64,000 nt of DNA from Osedax fenrisi (lineage: Eukaryota; Annelida; Polychaeta; Sabellida; Siboglinidae): assembly GCA_964019155.1 (NCBI GenBank), contig OZ025244.1:29428995-29492994 (forward strand). The letters run 5' to 3'. Of this stretch, positions 12,329-25,067 are shown piece by piece; within the stretch, counting starts at the first letter, position 1; each line of letters opens with the position of its first letter. The position numbers and the translations under genes are program-made. A model generated the notes under the pieces. The model was not told where the DNA came from. It saw only the letters and a program-made list of their open reading frames with translations, and did no database searches.

Positions 12329-12639
12329 AAATATAGTTTTTAACGGTTTATAAATTAACATTTTTATATATTAGTACTGAGTATAAATCATTTAAACTTA
12401 ATCTAATGATATTCCTTCAGGAATATGCAGAATATACGTATTCATTTTTAAATATTGGTATTAATGGATAATAAATCAAGGACACGGTGTCCTTGATAAA
12501 ATTATTCTATTTTAAATATATTATCATATAGGTGGCATAACTGATGATCGAACTGATGATCCTAATAGTATTTATACATTTTGATGGAGATTTTAAAATA
12601 GTTGAAAGAAACTTATATATATTAACATATTTATGTTAA

Positions 12640-12810
12640 TCGATCGTTACCCGAACAATTACCCGATATGATACCCGAACCGAAACTAAATTTAAAATAA
12701 AGATTTGAGACCATAAAATCTTTCCAAATACCCGAAAATTAAAGATTTGAACCGAACCGAAAAAAAAGATTTGAGATTTGATATTTGAGATTTGAAATTT
12801 TACAGCACTA
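12640..12810 (-). mobile_element. hAT-like element end, left-arm copy
   Basis: Read on the minus strand from 12,810 it begins TAGTGCTGTAAAATTTC, followed by AAATCTC repeats and several CGGGTA/TTCGGTT motifs. The start TAGTG plus the related ends at 49,847 and 54,566 suggest a hAT terminus. The far end was not found. Its mirror copy is at 63,669-63,840. Confidence 0.5.
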
Positions 12811-13126
12811 GTATTATCTATGTATTGGTATATGATGTATAATTATCAATTCACAGTGGAAAATTAAATGATATTTAATTCAGTTATATATTTTTAATAA
12901 TTATAAATATTATTTTATTCAGTTATATAATTTTTATAATTATAAATATTATTTTATTATAATATATATTCCTAATGTTATATAATGTATATATCCGGCT
13001 ATTCCCTCAACATATATGTCTATTTAAACAAGGTATTTACTTGAAAATTAGTGCAACCTTCGTAGAAATATATATATATTATATAATAAAAATTGGAATC
13101 CATTATAAATATATATATATGAAATA

Positions 13127-13393
13127 ATAAATTATATATTGTTATTGTTGTTCCCATCCAGGAACTTAAATGAAGTTTTCACTTATAACTATATATGGAT
13201 CTAATATCCCTTCGGAGCCGCTCTCATGTAAATGTATTTATGGTTTTAACGAGAGTCGATCATTTATTTATACACAATTATATAAGTTCACTTTTAAATA
13301 ATATTTTATAAAATAATTAATTGTCCGGACGTTGCTCGAACCCGTCTCCTACTGCTTGTGTGTCTGACGCCTTAGCCACTGAGCCATACATGC
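13127..13393 (-). mobile_element. tRNA-derived SINE, left-arm copy
   Basis: On the minus strand the head carries an RNA polymerase III box A (TGGCTCAGTGG) and box B (GGTTCGAGC) at tRNA-like spacing, inside a sequence that resembles a tRNA from the D arm to the T arm. Acceptor and anticodon stems do not pair well, so it is not a working tRNA gene. A body of about 190 bp follows and ends with the inverted repeat GTTCCTGGATGGGAAC and an AAC/AATAAC tail. Its mirror copy is at 63,086-63,352. Confidence 0.65.
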
Positions 13394-13668
13394 AGTTTCT
13401 GTAATATATATATATATATATATATGTATTAAAAAGTATAACCAAAGTATTTGTTCTTTATCTGTATCGACATTTGATTATGATTAGTTAAATAATAATA
13501 ATACAAATAATATATATATATATATACTACATAATAATAATAATACTACATTTAGAGTTATATAGTTTATATTATTTAATGTAAACATTGTATATTTATA
13601 GATATTATTTATTTAAACAACTCTGATTAGAAAATCTTATGTTTACGATTTCATATTTATACTAAGTA

Positions 13669-13719
<51 letters not shown>

Positions 13720-13721
13720 TA

Positions 13722-14389
13722 CTAGCTTTTTCTACTGCAAATTATTACATTTATATTATTACATTCTCCTGATTCAGTCTTTTTCTTAATAAAACATTCT
13801 AAGCTTGTGTTTTTTAACTTTGAACTTTTGCAAATATTATTTTATATATCTAAGGTTGAATTAAAGTCACCGTTCATACTAACCATCCAATACATATCAC
13901 AATCACATATAAATTCATTATTCTTTATGTATAAATATGTATAATTCATTATAATTCTCTAAATAAAATGTCACTTAACAACTTTAAGTGATTATTATTT
14001 AAATTCAACACTTCTAGTTTTGTAAATTTATTTAAATTCAAGTTAAATTTATGGATTTTATTATCAGATAGATCTATTAATAAAAGTTGTGTATTATTGT
14101 AAAACATAGTACTATTTATAATAGTAAATAAATTATTATTCAAATATATTATTCTTAGATTTTTTAATTTTATAAATACATTATTATGTATGTAAGCGAT
14201 TTTATTATTTCCTAAATGTAAAGCCTTCAATACATCATTAGTAAGGTTGTTATCTTTGTTAAAGAATGCAAACTCATTCAGAGTTTTAATATTTTTATGG
14301 ACGCATTTAAAAATATCTTTGTCGTTACTGCGAATTGCATATTGTTGTAATATGCCTTGATTATCTACTTGGTCATCTTTACAACTTTC
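13722..14389 (-). pseudogene. Leucine-rich-repeat protein exon, broken, left-arm copy
   Basis: On the minus strand an acceptor TATTTTAG precedes 14,389. The frame opens with ESCKDDQ and gives several LRRs: LKALHLGNNKIAYI, LRIIYLNNNLFTII, LLLIDLSDNKIHKF and LEVLNLNNNHLKLL. The ORF stops after LFREL at 13,949. In the next frame the sequence continues with a cysteine-rich C-terminal cap, NNEFICDCDMYWMV, then a stop and LECFIKKK with further cysteines. LRR plus CxC-type cap is the pattern of extracellular or membrane LRR proteins. The frameshift and the internal stop show a relic. Both are present in the mirror copy, so the breakage predates the duplication. Upstream exons were not identified. 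Confidence 0.7.
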
Positions 14390-15202
14390 CTAAAATAGTT
14401 TATATTCTTATATAATATATTACTAATTAAATAATATATATAAAACATAATATATGTATAGCTATATTAATTAATATTAGATTAATTTTTAAAATCTAAG
14501 TTTATATACATTATTTTCTGATATATTTATTTATTTAAGTTTATAGCATGTACTTAATACTTAGTTTGTGGTTGATTTCTAGTTAACCGAATTCTAGCCG
14601 ATAGAATTGTGGATACATATATTTAACCAGCTCGATCAAAAATACTATTAATATATATTATGGGTATATCTAAATATTGAGTATTACCAATACACTATGA
14701 TACATATAATAGGCGTATAGAAATAGTGTGACGTATTGGGCGTTCCATTATTCAACCTAGAAGAACACACAGGCAAAGCCTAGGTGGTCCGTTATTTGAC
14801 TCGAATTGCATATATGTGATTAAATATAAGTTGTTCTAGCGAATTAAAATAATTACATTGTGTAGGTACATACACACATTAGACTGCCTATATTCAAGCT
14901 TACGCGCTGGTAACTAAAAAGTAATCTAAGTGACATTAATAGTTATCAAGTTATTAATATTAAATATGAACTTATGAAATTTAGCATGTATTTATTGATA
15001 ATACTGTTTTAGTATTTAGACATATAAATGATATTTAAGAATAGTGATGTATAGTTAACTATAATGTATAAGATTAGCTTAGTAACAATGATGCATGAGT
15101 AGCGAAGATATGTAATATAGAGATCAAAATGTAAATGTATATATAAATAAGTTAATTAAATACGTAAATATAATACCTATTATTAATGTATAGGTTTATG
15201 GC

Positions 15203-15241
<39 letters not shown>

Positions 15242-15635
15242 TTATTGAATAATATGTAATTATATATTTGGAGTATATAGTATATATTTGAATAATAAAT
15301 AATCTAAATAATACATACGCCTACATCTACTGCATTACTTATAATTATAATTATATATATATGTATATTAAGTGTTGTCAAACATATAATTACTAAATAA
15401 TGAATTAATTTAATCATTTCTATAATTGTATTGTTACTACTAAATATACTTGATAAATTATTATAACGAAAATATAAACAATTACATTTATAATAAATTT
15501 AAAGTTTTCGCAAATATTAAAATTTTAAATAATCAGTTTATTATTCAAAATTAAGTATTACTTGTTATGTAAATATTAATATCTAAATCGATAAAATATT
15601 ATAGGTGTAAGGTATATTATTTAATAAACAACTGC
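14390..15635. other. A+T-rich stretch, mirrored in the right arm, no supported gene
   Basis: It would be the intron or 5' flank of the LRR relic. It holds (TA)n at 15,203-15,234 and a short palindromic spot around AGGCAAAGCCT near 14,772. No coding frame can be supported. Confidence 0.4.
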
Positions 15636-15638
15636 ATA

Positions 15639-15671
<33 letters not shown>

Positions 15672-15676
15672 GCAGT
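15636..15676. repeat. Small (TA)n hairpin
   Basis: AACTGCATATATATG and its inverse CATATATATGCAGTT flank a TA run, giving a perfect small stem. The mirror copy is near 60,780-60,822. Confidence 0.7.
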
Positions 15677-15699
15677 TGGTTGCGTTATAGTTACATTAT

Positions 15700-15945
15700 A
15701 TAGCTCAATGTAGTTTTATCATAAAATATGAATTTTATAAGTTTCATATATATAGCTTAACGTAGCTTTTTCGCAACATCAGTAATTTATTAATAATATT
15801 ACAGTTTCTAATTATATTTAAATATAGCTTTTTCACTATATGATTAATTTCATGATAATATCAGAGGTTCGCATGATAGCTTTTCACGATATTATTTTAT
15901 TATATATGAGGTTTAAATAATAGTCTAACATAGATTTTTCGCTAC
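15700..15945 (+). repeat. Five divergent short repeats with TAGCTTTTTC core
   Basis: The core TAG(C/A)TTTTTC(G/A)C or a close variant recurs near 15,709, 15,763, 15,825, 15,877 and 15,931, at about 52-62 bp spacing. Each is followed by sequence like ATA.TA.TT. The same series is mirrored at about 60,535-60,780. It is an old tandem repeat or a cluster of sites. I know of no family for it. Confidence 0.5.
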
Positions 15946-16439
15946 ATAATAAATACATATATGTGAGATATCTTTAATTAGTATTACAAAATAACGTCAT
16001 TTGTAATAATGTTGTATAGATTATATTATTGTATTATATTTATCATAGTATTGTTATGTATTAGGTGATGTATTAAATAAAATACCTCGGTGGTATATAT
16101 AGTATTACCTATAGCATGTATTTATTTTAATAAATTATTTATATATAGTAAATAAATATATACACGAATATTACTGTTTAATACATATAGAATCGTAATT
16201 ACGATATTCGAAATAATAAGTTACGATAGTATTAATATTTTCATATTTTCATATTGCTTTTTCATATGTTATTCAATTAATAATTCATTTTAAATTTCCT
16301 ATATAATTAATATATGAACTATTATTAATATCACTATAATTTTAAATATTTGTAACATATACTAACAATTTAAACAACATACATGAATTATAATGTAAAT
16401 AATTCAACAACAATATTAATTTGTATTTACATATTACAT

Positions 16440-16640
16440 ATGTACCTATAATAGGTACGAGATGAGATTTTGTATATTGATTATATTATTGTGAAATTTA
16501 TATCATTAGAAAGCTTATTGAATTTTAAACTATACCATAATTTTTAGTTTTATTTAATTTATATTTAAAAAAAAGTTATGAACAAAAATATGCAATATAA
16601 TTGGTATAAATTTAACATGGTGTATATATGAATTATTAAT
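16440..16640 (-). repeat. Dispersed repeat B, left-arm copy
   Basis: On the minus strand it reads TGCATATTTTTGTTCATAAC, then TTATGGTATAG, AATAAGCTTTC and AATGATAT. Related segments occur at 27,205-27,330 (plus), 55,980-56,460 (plus) and, as its arm mirror, 59,820-60,350 (plus). The longest alignment is between the last two. Confidence 0.5.
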
Positions 16641-17043
16641 GGTTTAATAAATTTATAATACATATTAGACTATAACTCGTTCACTAATTTATATTTAAAA
16701 ATGAAATTAACAGTATGCATACACAATATATTTATAAAAATTTAGATTTGTTTCAATCATTTTTTTATTAAAAATGTATATAATTTATATTTTTTACAAT
16801 ACCCTTTACATTCTATAGTAGAAGTTGTATTTTAGTATTTCCTAATTTGAAAAATAAAAATAGTTATAGTATAATATTTAATAATTTATACGAAATTTCA
16901 TTATTTATTTAAATATTTATTTATTATTTTAAATTTATTTATAAGTAAATTAAAAATCAATATATAGTCCATACAAAAGTTTATTTTAAATATTAAGTTA
17001 ATATATAATATTTATATATATATTTTTTTTACAATATCATATG

Positions 17044-17077
<34 letters not shown>

Positions 17078-17149
17078 AATATATAAAATATCTATATGAT
17101 TATATGTATATATGTGTGTGTATCTGGTGAGCTAACTCGAGAACCGGTG
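16641..17149. other. A+T-rich stretch, mirrored, no supported gene
   Basis: Contains a (TA)n run at 17,047-17,074 and nothing else that I can identify. Confidence 0.5.
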
Positions 17150-19374
17150 TACGTCGCGAAAATCTGTTATACCCGATCTTAATAAATGTTCACCTGTATT
17201 GTTTTGTTCTTAAAAATTGTTTGAATTTTTTACAGCGTACCCCAGAAATATCCTAAAAATTGACTTTTTGCCATTAAAATGATTTGTTGTCATGTAATCG
17301 TTGAAATATTATTATTTTAAGATATAATTAAAATATTATATTTATATAATAATTATATAAATATTATAAGATATAAATATTATACTTTTTAAAATATTTG
17401 TAGAACATTCAAAAAAAATATATTTTGAAATATTTGTTGTATAAATAAAGATTAGGAATCAGGAATAGCTATAATTAATAAATAATAGATAGGCAAACAA
17501 TTAAAAACCGAGCAACGCAGTGTACGTACAGTTTGGGTTTTCGACATTTTGTTAAGTCATATTTTGTAATATTGGAAATATTTGTTGTATTTTTTAAAAT
17601 ATTTTTTGAAATATTTATGAAATATTTTTCCACTAATTTTTGAGATATTAAAAACAAATATGTGTCTAATTTTTTTTGATTTTAGCAACAATGTATGTTA
17701 TTGTATTTGAAAGGCAGAATCATGAATATCCATAATTAATCAATAATAGATAGTCAAACTATCAAACAATGAATAAAGCAGGGTTGGGTATACGGCAAGA
17801 AATTCCAAATCAGGAATAGTTATAATTAATAAATGATAGAAAGGCAAATAATAAAAAACAGTGCAATGCCGATTTGGAGCGGGTTTATATTTTTATCCCA
17901 AACGGTTTTAGGTTTTCAACATATATTGTAATATTTGAGATATTTGTTGTATTTTTTAATATATTTTTTGTTCACTCATTTTATAAATATTAAAAAAAAT
18001 ATGTTTCTGCATTTGTTTATATTTTAGATACACTTTATTTAACTGCTAATTATTTCCTGTATAATATAGGCAAGGATCGCTCTAAGCTAACATTTAATTT
18101 AACTAAATCATTATTACATTCATTAGTTTTTAGTCGACTTAGATATTGTAATTCGCTTTTAATTAATATTCCGCAAAAATTGATGAAAAAATTCGATTCA
18201 ATACAACGTAGAGCTGTTCGCATATTATTTAAGTTAAAGCGTAGTATTTAACCATATCAATACATTCCATAATGGCGACTCTCGGGTGGTTGCAGTTTCG
18301 AGATTTATGCAAGTTTCGACTTCTATGCATTACTCACAAGGCTATATATATATGGGAGTTCCGTCTTACCTATCGAAGGGACTCATAATTCGAACAACTA
18401 CTCGTCCGAGTCGCAAATGTGAGCTGATGAAACTCTCTCTACCGCTTGTCTCATCTATGTATGCAGATGCTGCTTTCAAGGTTGCTGCTCCGAAATACTG
18501 GAATAGTCTTCCCGATGAATTACGCACCATGTCATCATTTATTAGTTTTAAATGTCGACTACTTACATATATGGTATTATTATAATGTCTTCTTTTTAAA
18601 TTTATTATTATTTGTGTAACTATTTATTTGTTTTATTATTTCAACTTGATGCACATAAACGTTCATCGTTTTCTGAGTCAATAAACCTTTCTATTATTAT
18701 TTATTATCTATTATTATATACTAGAAATGTAGAATCAAGAATAGCTCTAATTAATAAATAAAAATATGCAACAAATCAAAAAACCTATAAATGTCGGATC
18801 TGGTACGGTTTGGTTTTGGGTTTGAGTTTTTGACATTTTTTGATATTTTGTAATATTTTAAATATTTTTTGTATTTTTAACAATTATATATTTTAGCATA
18901 ATCAAAAATAGCTATAATTAATAAAAATAAATAGGCAAACAATCAAAAACCTAGCAACACCGGGTCGAGTATGGCTACTAATATGTTGAAATATTTTTAG
19001 ACACTTTTTTAAAATATATTTTGTAATATATTAAATTATTTTTTGTATTTTTACCAAATATTTTAGAAATAAATCTTAAAAATGAACAACGCTTGGTCTA
19101 TATCGGATACAATTATTAAATATTAGTTAGATAAAAAATTAAAGATTAGCTATGCATAATCAGGAATAACTATAATTAATAATAGATAGCAAATAATCAA
19201 AAACCTAGAAACGCCGGGTCGGGAACAGTTTTGGTTTTGGTTTTCGACATTTTTTTAAAACATATTTTGTAATATTTGAAATATTGTTTCTATTTATTAA
19301 TTTATTTTTTGAAATATTTTTAAATATTAAAATATGTTTCTACATTTGTTTGTATGTCACCTAACATTTATTTT

Positions 19375-19421
<47 letters not shown>

Positions 19422-19690
19422 GGGTGCGGTTTGGGTTTAGGTTTGGTATTTCAACATCTTTTTAAAAATATTTTGTAATATTTGAAATATTTGTTGTATT
19501 TTTAAAAATATATTTTTTGAAATATTTATCTACAAAATTTTTAAATATAAAATATTTTTCTTCATTTGTTTGTATTTCAGCTAACATTTATTTTATTGTA
19601 TATATAGAAATGAAGAATCAGGAATAGCTATAATTAATAAATAATAGATAGGAAAATAATCAAAACCGAGCAACGCAGTGTCGGGTACGT
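17150..19690 (+). repeat. Divergent tandem array of 170-375 bp units, left-arm copy
   Basis: The landmark AATCAGGAATAGCTATAATT (with variants) recurs near 17,459, 17,715, 17,813, 18,734, 18,902, 19,160 and 19,615. It is usually followed by AGATAGGCAAACAATC, AACCGAGCAACGC, a G-rich GGGTACGGTTTGGGTTT patch and a run of TTTGAAATATTTGTTGTA-like sequence. Units are strongly diverged and uneven in length. A LINE fragment sits inside the array at about 18,050-18,722. The unit at 17,459-17,834 is missing from the right arm. A single unit also occurs at 54,832-54,930. Confidence 0.65.
18060..18585 (+). pseudogene. C-terminal fragment of a CR1-like LINE, left-arm copy
   Basis: Two frames together give the post-RT segment of a LINE. 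One reads LVFSRLRYCNSLLINIPQ, FDSIQRRAVRILFKLKRS, then a stop. After a frame change come LGWLQFRDLCKF, VPSYLSKGLIIRTTTR, AAPKYWNSLPDELR and FKCRLLTYMV before the stop. The order (SrL.YcNsL, Qr.a.Ri, WL..r, YL..gl, a...WNsLP..lR, FK..L) is that of CR1/jockey-like 3' ends. A tail with TCAATAAACC and then ATTATTATTTATTAT follows to 18,722, which looks like a polyadenylation signal plus simple-repeat tail. It is 5'-truncated, has a frameshift and is embedded in the tandem array. The mirror copy is at 58,239-58,760. Confidence 0.75.
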
Positions 19691-19691
19691 C

Positions 19692-19693
19692 TA

Positions 19694-19751
<58 letters not shown>
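19692..19751. repeat. (TA)n tract at an arm indel junction
   Basis: A run of about 30 TA units joins the tandem array directly to the 3' end of the RT element. In the right arm the same two flanks are 9.9 kb apart, each ending in its own (TA)n tract (47,121-47,168 and 57,050-57,074). Confidence 0.85.
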
Positions 19752-19755
<4 letters not shown>

Positions 19756-19869
19756 AAACAATATTATTATTATTTATTTGAGTCAGACATAAACAGTCCA
19801 TAGATAAACAACAACAAAATAATTAAATACAACTATACAACACATATCTATATATATATATATAAGTAT

Positions 19870-21909
19870 ACAATTACAAATAATATATAGTTAAAAAAAC
19901 AATGGTGTACACCATGTTTTAAATATTGACGACGGGCGAGAAACATTATATAAATATATCATTTTAATAATAGAATTTTCAGATAATTTAACACGATTAT
20001 ATAGTGAGTAATACGACTTACGTAATTTTATAATAATATTATCGACATTATCATATAGGTACATTTCGGATGCACTGCATCTAGGTTTATAGCCTAGGGA
20101 TATGCGATATGCATTATTTTATGCTACTTGAATTTTTTTAAAGTAAGCATTATCTGTATCCCATAGACTACAAAGATACATATTAGAGCAGACTGTTTAA
20201 AAAAGCAATATACATACATATTTCGAGCAGTTTCTAAATCTATTAGATAGAGAATAGCTAGTTGTGTAAAGACGTTTAATATTACAGTTTATATCCATCT
20301 CATCAGATAAATTATCAGAAATCCAGTGTCCAAGATACTTATAAGCTTTTACTACTCTCAATCATGTATTTCCAATACGTAGCTTAATTGGATTATGATG
20401 AGATTTGTTATAATAAATTGGTAGGATAACATATTTTTCAATATTATATGTTATTTTATTACTATTTGCAAACTTCTGACAACAATCAATCAACAGCTGC
20501 ACACCAGATAGCGAGGGTGAGAATAAAGTTGTGTCATCCGCATAACACAAATTATTTATTATATTTCCATTAATACAATACCCAGTTTTAATAGAGTTCA
20601 GATTACCTATCATTGGATCAGTATAAATATTATATAGTAAAGGTGATAATATCCCACCTTGACGCACTCCATTAGCAACACTAAACGTATCAGAATTATA
20701 GCTTCCCCATTTAATATATATACGCTGATTTCGATACCAATAATTTAGAAAATTAATTAAGTATATAGGAACATTTTTATTCCTTAATCTTTCGAATAGT
20801 ATATTGTGACTTATATTATCAAATGCTTTGGATGCATCTAAATATGCAACAAACATATTTGTGTTGTTATTTTTATAATCATTGATCAACTGTTTTAGGG
20901 AAAAGACACACATTTCAGTGCCAAGCTTTGCTTTAAAACCAAATTGATTATCATGAGTAGATAATAGTTTATATATTCTATTGTAAATTACTTTCTCAAT
21001 TATCTTACAAATTACATTAGAGATACATATGGGCCTATAATTCGCTGAATCAGTAGTTATTTTGTTTTTATTTTTAATAATGGGTAAAATATATGATTCA
21101 ATTAACTTACTCGGGAAATAAGAATTTAGAAGCATGTTATTGATTAGTAATACTAGTGTATCTATAATAGTATTATCTGCATAATTAATGTGTTCAACTG
21201 ATAATCCATCAGGACCCACATTTTTACCTTTTTTAATAGTCTTAATAATAGATGATATTTCATTTCTGTCTGTATAAACTATTTCATTAATATCCACTAT
21301 TTGGTAGGGGTAATGACCATCTTTGCATCTATTGAAAATGCAACTATAATGATTGAACCAGAATTTTACAATATCAGATAAGCCATGTACATTATCAATA
21401 TTATTTTGTATTGATAAGTTTTTTTTTAATTTACTAGATACAATTTTCCAAAATGAATTACGATCATTTATTAATTTGAATGCAACATCATTCGCTTCTA
21501 TTCGGCTATAATAAGCTTTACTTGTGCGTAACTCATATTTGAACTTTCTCCTCGACATAACCATGTTATCATAAACTATACCATAATGGGGATTATTTAC
21601 TGATCTCCATATTAAATAATTTGATCTAGCAATCGAATGATACTTTTTTACGTCACTAGTCCATTCTGACCGAAGATTTTTGAAATTAGTTTTAAGTTTA
21701 ATATGTAATACATCAGATTCACTTAAAAGTATACTTAAATATATTCTATATAAAATTAGTTTTAATATTAAGTGTATAATTACATATATAATATTAGTGC
21801 AAAGATTTTGTGAAGCAAAGATATAACACTCCCTATCTACAATGTGATTAATATTCAGGCATCCCGTTGCATCAAGCAGTAGTTTCGAAATTAGATTTGG
21901 GTTTGACAT
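19870..21909 (-). pseudogene. Non-LTR retrotransposon reverse transcriptase, left-arm copy
   Basis: The uninterrupted part is a 515-codon ORF (20,362-21,909) with RT landmarks in order: KNVGPDGLSVEHI (about residues 229-241), SANYRPICISNVICKI (288-303), VAYLDASKAFDNISH (354-368), GVRQGGILSPLLYNIY (414-429) and the catalytic CYADDTTLF (455-463). It ends at a TGA, but the same frame continues without shift into VKAYKYLGHWISDNLSDEM and on to a C-terminal segment with MYLCSLW and RISLGYKPR, broken by one TAA near 20,190. Both stops are also in the right-arm copy, so they predate the duplication. No endonuclease motif is seen upstream. The clade is uncertain, but the motif wording suits the CR1/jockey side of LINEs. 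Residue 395 is Gln here and a stop in the right arm. Confidence 0.85.
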
Positions 21910-22047
21910 TTCATGTCATGCTATTTCAATATAATAATATTTCAGTGCTCTATACAATTATATTAAATATAAATTATATTTTACTCGCCATATAAATATG
22001 TATAGAATTTAAAACAGAATACCCTATTGATTTGTTATATATTAGTA

Positions 22048-22664
22048 GGGGAGGGAAGGGGGTAGTTGCCGAGGAGGGAGTAGTTTCCATTTTAATTAAC
22101 GCTTAAATGGTGCTTGAAAGGATAAAAATTGCTATATACAATATTTAGATAATCCAAATATCTATAATATATAGTACATTTTTTTTTAAATAAGGAATTA
22201 ATTACTCTAATTTATTATATAATAATTTTTTGTAAAATTTTGAAAAAAAAACATGATTATATATATTTATGCTTATTTATATGTAAGAGTATGTGTATAT
22301 ATATATATATATAATTAAATCATTGAATCAAATAAGGTGCGTATGCATCATAACTATATAATTATTTAATATTACATAATTACAAAAATATAAATCGAAT
22401 ACATTACGAGAAACTTATCGCATTTTCTGGTACTAGCGGCCACTACTAGAGCCTTGCCTTATTTTAGTGCTTTTTTTAATGCCTAATCAAACGTTTATAT
22501 TATTATAATACATACTTTATATATACAAGTGAAATCACAGTATTCTAGAACTATATGATTTCTAGTTAATTCAAAATAATAAGAGCCTAAAATTCAGTAT
22601 TTATCAATATATTCGAATTCTTCCGAGGCATATTAATTATCGGCTACTACCCCCTTCCCTCCCC
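22048..22664. mobile_element. MITE with G-rich TIRs and TA target duplication, left-arm copy
   Basis: It starts GGGGAGGGAAGGGGGTAGT and ends with the reverse complement, and is flanked by TA on both sides (22,046-22,047 and 22,665-22,666). The length is 617 bp. It has no coding frame. A related locus at about 55,520 has the flanks without the element, which supports real insertion into TA. A TA target suggests Tc1/mariner-type mobilisation, but I do not recognise the termini. Confidence 0.8.
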
Positions 22665-23788
22665 TAATTAACACAGTTTTCATATAAATAATAATTTAAA
22701 GCTTATTAATTTACATTTAAAATATATAGTTTGATACAAATTTATATTATAAACACACATAGTTCCGAAAATTGACCCTATATAGGGGGCGATTATGGTT
22801 ATTGTATACAAACTAGAATTACATGATTTCGCATCAGAGATATATTTCCTATAAAAAGCTTTGACATGTATTCATATTTATGATATTACATATACATATT
22901 TATAAATATATTAAACATATAGCAATTATAGAACCTTCATTTCTTTCCATTTTCATTATTCCTTAATATTTGCATGTATAAAAGAATAATAAATTGATGA
23001 TGGATTAAAATACTATGAATATCAATTGTGATCTAATCATTTAAATATTAATCAATTAATTATTGCATGAACTATAAAACTTATATAAATATTTATCAAA
23101 AACTGATATGGTATAATCAATAACGTGGTGCCTTATGATAAGAATAGCAGTCTGTGAAGCATTCGTGATGACTATAGAATCTAAGTGAAACACTCATTAG
23201 ATGCCTACTGATCAATGTACTATCCAGAATTTCCATAATTCATGCTAGTATCATTATTCCATATGCAATCTTATATTATTTTTTTATTTAATGAGAAAAT
23301 GTAGTCATGCCAACTTTTATATTGGGACATTATATTGTTATTTAACCTTATAAATAACTAATATTGTAGGTAAATATTTTGTATTTAGTTATCATATTTT
23401 ATTGGCAAGCTCGAGGTATGTTTCTTTATAGATATTTATATGTAAATATATATGTGGATATTGGTTGTTAGCAACGGAACCCGTATTTTGAAATCAACGG
23501 CTACAATGCATAGTCAACCCGATTAAGCGTATTAAGTTATAATATTATAACACATAGAATATATCATTATCGTATAAGCTATCATGTCAGTGTAATTTAG
23601 TAAGTAAAGAAGTGGTTATATTTTCAGCAGTTATGATTCATTTGTATATATTGTTGTTATTTTATTTTTCTTCAATACTACTCTCATTCTAATGCAATCA
23701 AATTATAATGAGAACTAGTAAATATAAATATGTATCAAAAACTATACACAACCTATTACTTTATATTAAAAATATAAGTTTACTTATA

Positions 23789-23823
<35 letters not shown>

Positions 23824-23894
23824 ATATTATAATATATATATATCAATTTAGAAGATAACAACAGCCCGTGCTTATCATTGAATTGCGTCTTTAA

Positions 23895-25067
23895 GGGGAT
23901 TCGCGGCCTTTTGAAATGCGTTGAAAATAATTTTTTTTTTTATTTGAGAAAAGTATTATTTAATATATGTTTAATATTCTCTGAAACTTGTAGAGCAAAT
24001 AGAGACTTATAAATGATACAATTTGATAGTTTAGTATAAGAAAAAAAAATGGCGTAAATAATAGCATAATACTCATATTTTAAACTTATAATATGTTATC
24101 TATAATTTTATATTTTTTAATAATTTTAAATGCAGTATTATATACGATCTATTATATAATATGATGTCAACTGAACGCATTGCATTGGGTATAAAATTCG
24201 AATTATAAACAAAGTAATTGAGATTGTGTCATTTAATAATGTTATTTCAAAATGCCAACACGTAGGCAAAAATCTATTATATGTAATTATTGGTAATATA
24301 ATATTATATAAATATTATAAGTACATCGTTATTGGTATTATTATTATTTATAATTATTAATTTTGTATTATTATGGGTATATTAGTGTGGTATTCTGTTA
24401 TATTATAATATTATAAATAAATAAATATACAAAAAAAAATAATTTTCTTGTAAACATTTTTTTTTTAAATGTCATAAATATTAGCTTATTATATGTAATT
24501 ATTGGTAATATAATATAAATATTATAATAATAACTCTATGGATATATTAGTGTGGTATTATATAATAGTATAATACTATAAATGTTATCCAAGATAGAAA
24601 TAATAAACAAATATACCATAAAATTAAAAATAAATCTAGGCAAACTTTAAACTCGATTTACTCAGAATATTGAATTTAATTTATTTTGATTCTTAGAAAT
24701 TTTTCAGCCCTCTCAATAATTATCCAAATTGATGAATTTTTCATAGTATCTTCGTTATTATTTGTCTAATAAAACTTTATTAAAAGAAATGTAATAGACA
24801 TAGTATAACATATACAAAATGATAACAATTAAAAAAAAAAATTAATTTAGCATCATATTTTGTCCTAAAATATTTAGGGTTTTCAGAGAACCATTTTTTT
24901 TAAATAAGCAATTTTATTAACATCATATTGGTTAACAATAAGCAATTTACATAATTGAAATCGGATCAAAACCCTAGGTGCTGAACAAATTTTAAAATTG
25001 TTTTAAATACATAAAAAAAATATCTCCTATCTTAATACATTGTATACATAAAAGGCCGCGAATCCCC
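23895..25067. mobile_element. MITE with TTAA flanks (Kolobok-like), left-arm copy
   Basis: The termini are GGGGATTCGCGGCCTTTT and its reverse complement, with TTAA on each side (23,891-23,894 and 25,068-25,071). The length is 1,173 bp. The interior is non-coding and contains a direct duplication: TTATATGTAATTATTGGTAA at about 24,278 and again at about 24,488, each followed by a matching GATATATTAGTGTGGTATT or GGTATATTAGTGTGGTATT. TTAA duplication with a terminus starting GG fits the Kolobok superfamily. A piggyBac-type mobiliser is an alternative. The call rests on termini only. Confidence 0.75.

Noticed and set aside
17150..19690. CRISPR array
   Set aside because: The repeats are long, uneven and diverged, with no constant short repeat and unique spacers, and the context is eukaryotic.
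20362..21909. TGA read as an amino acid (altered genetic code)
   Set aside because: Only one element shows it, the same frame later has TAA as well, and other genes here use TGA and TAA as ordinary ends or lesions.
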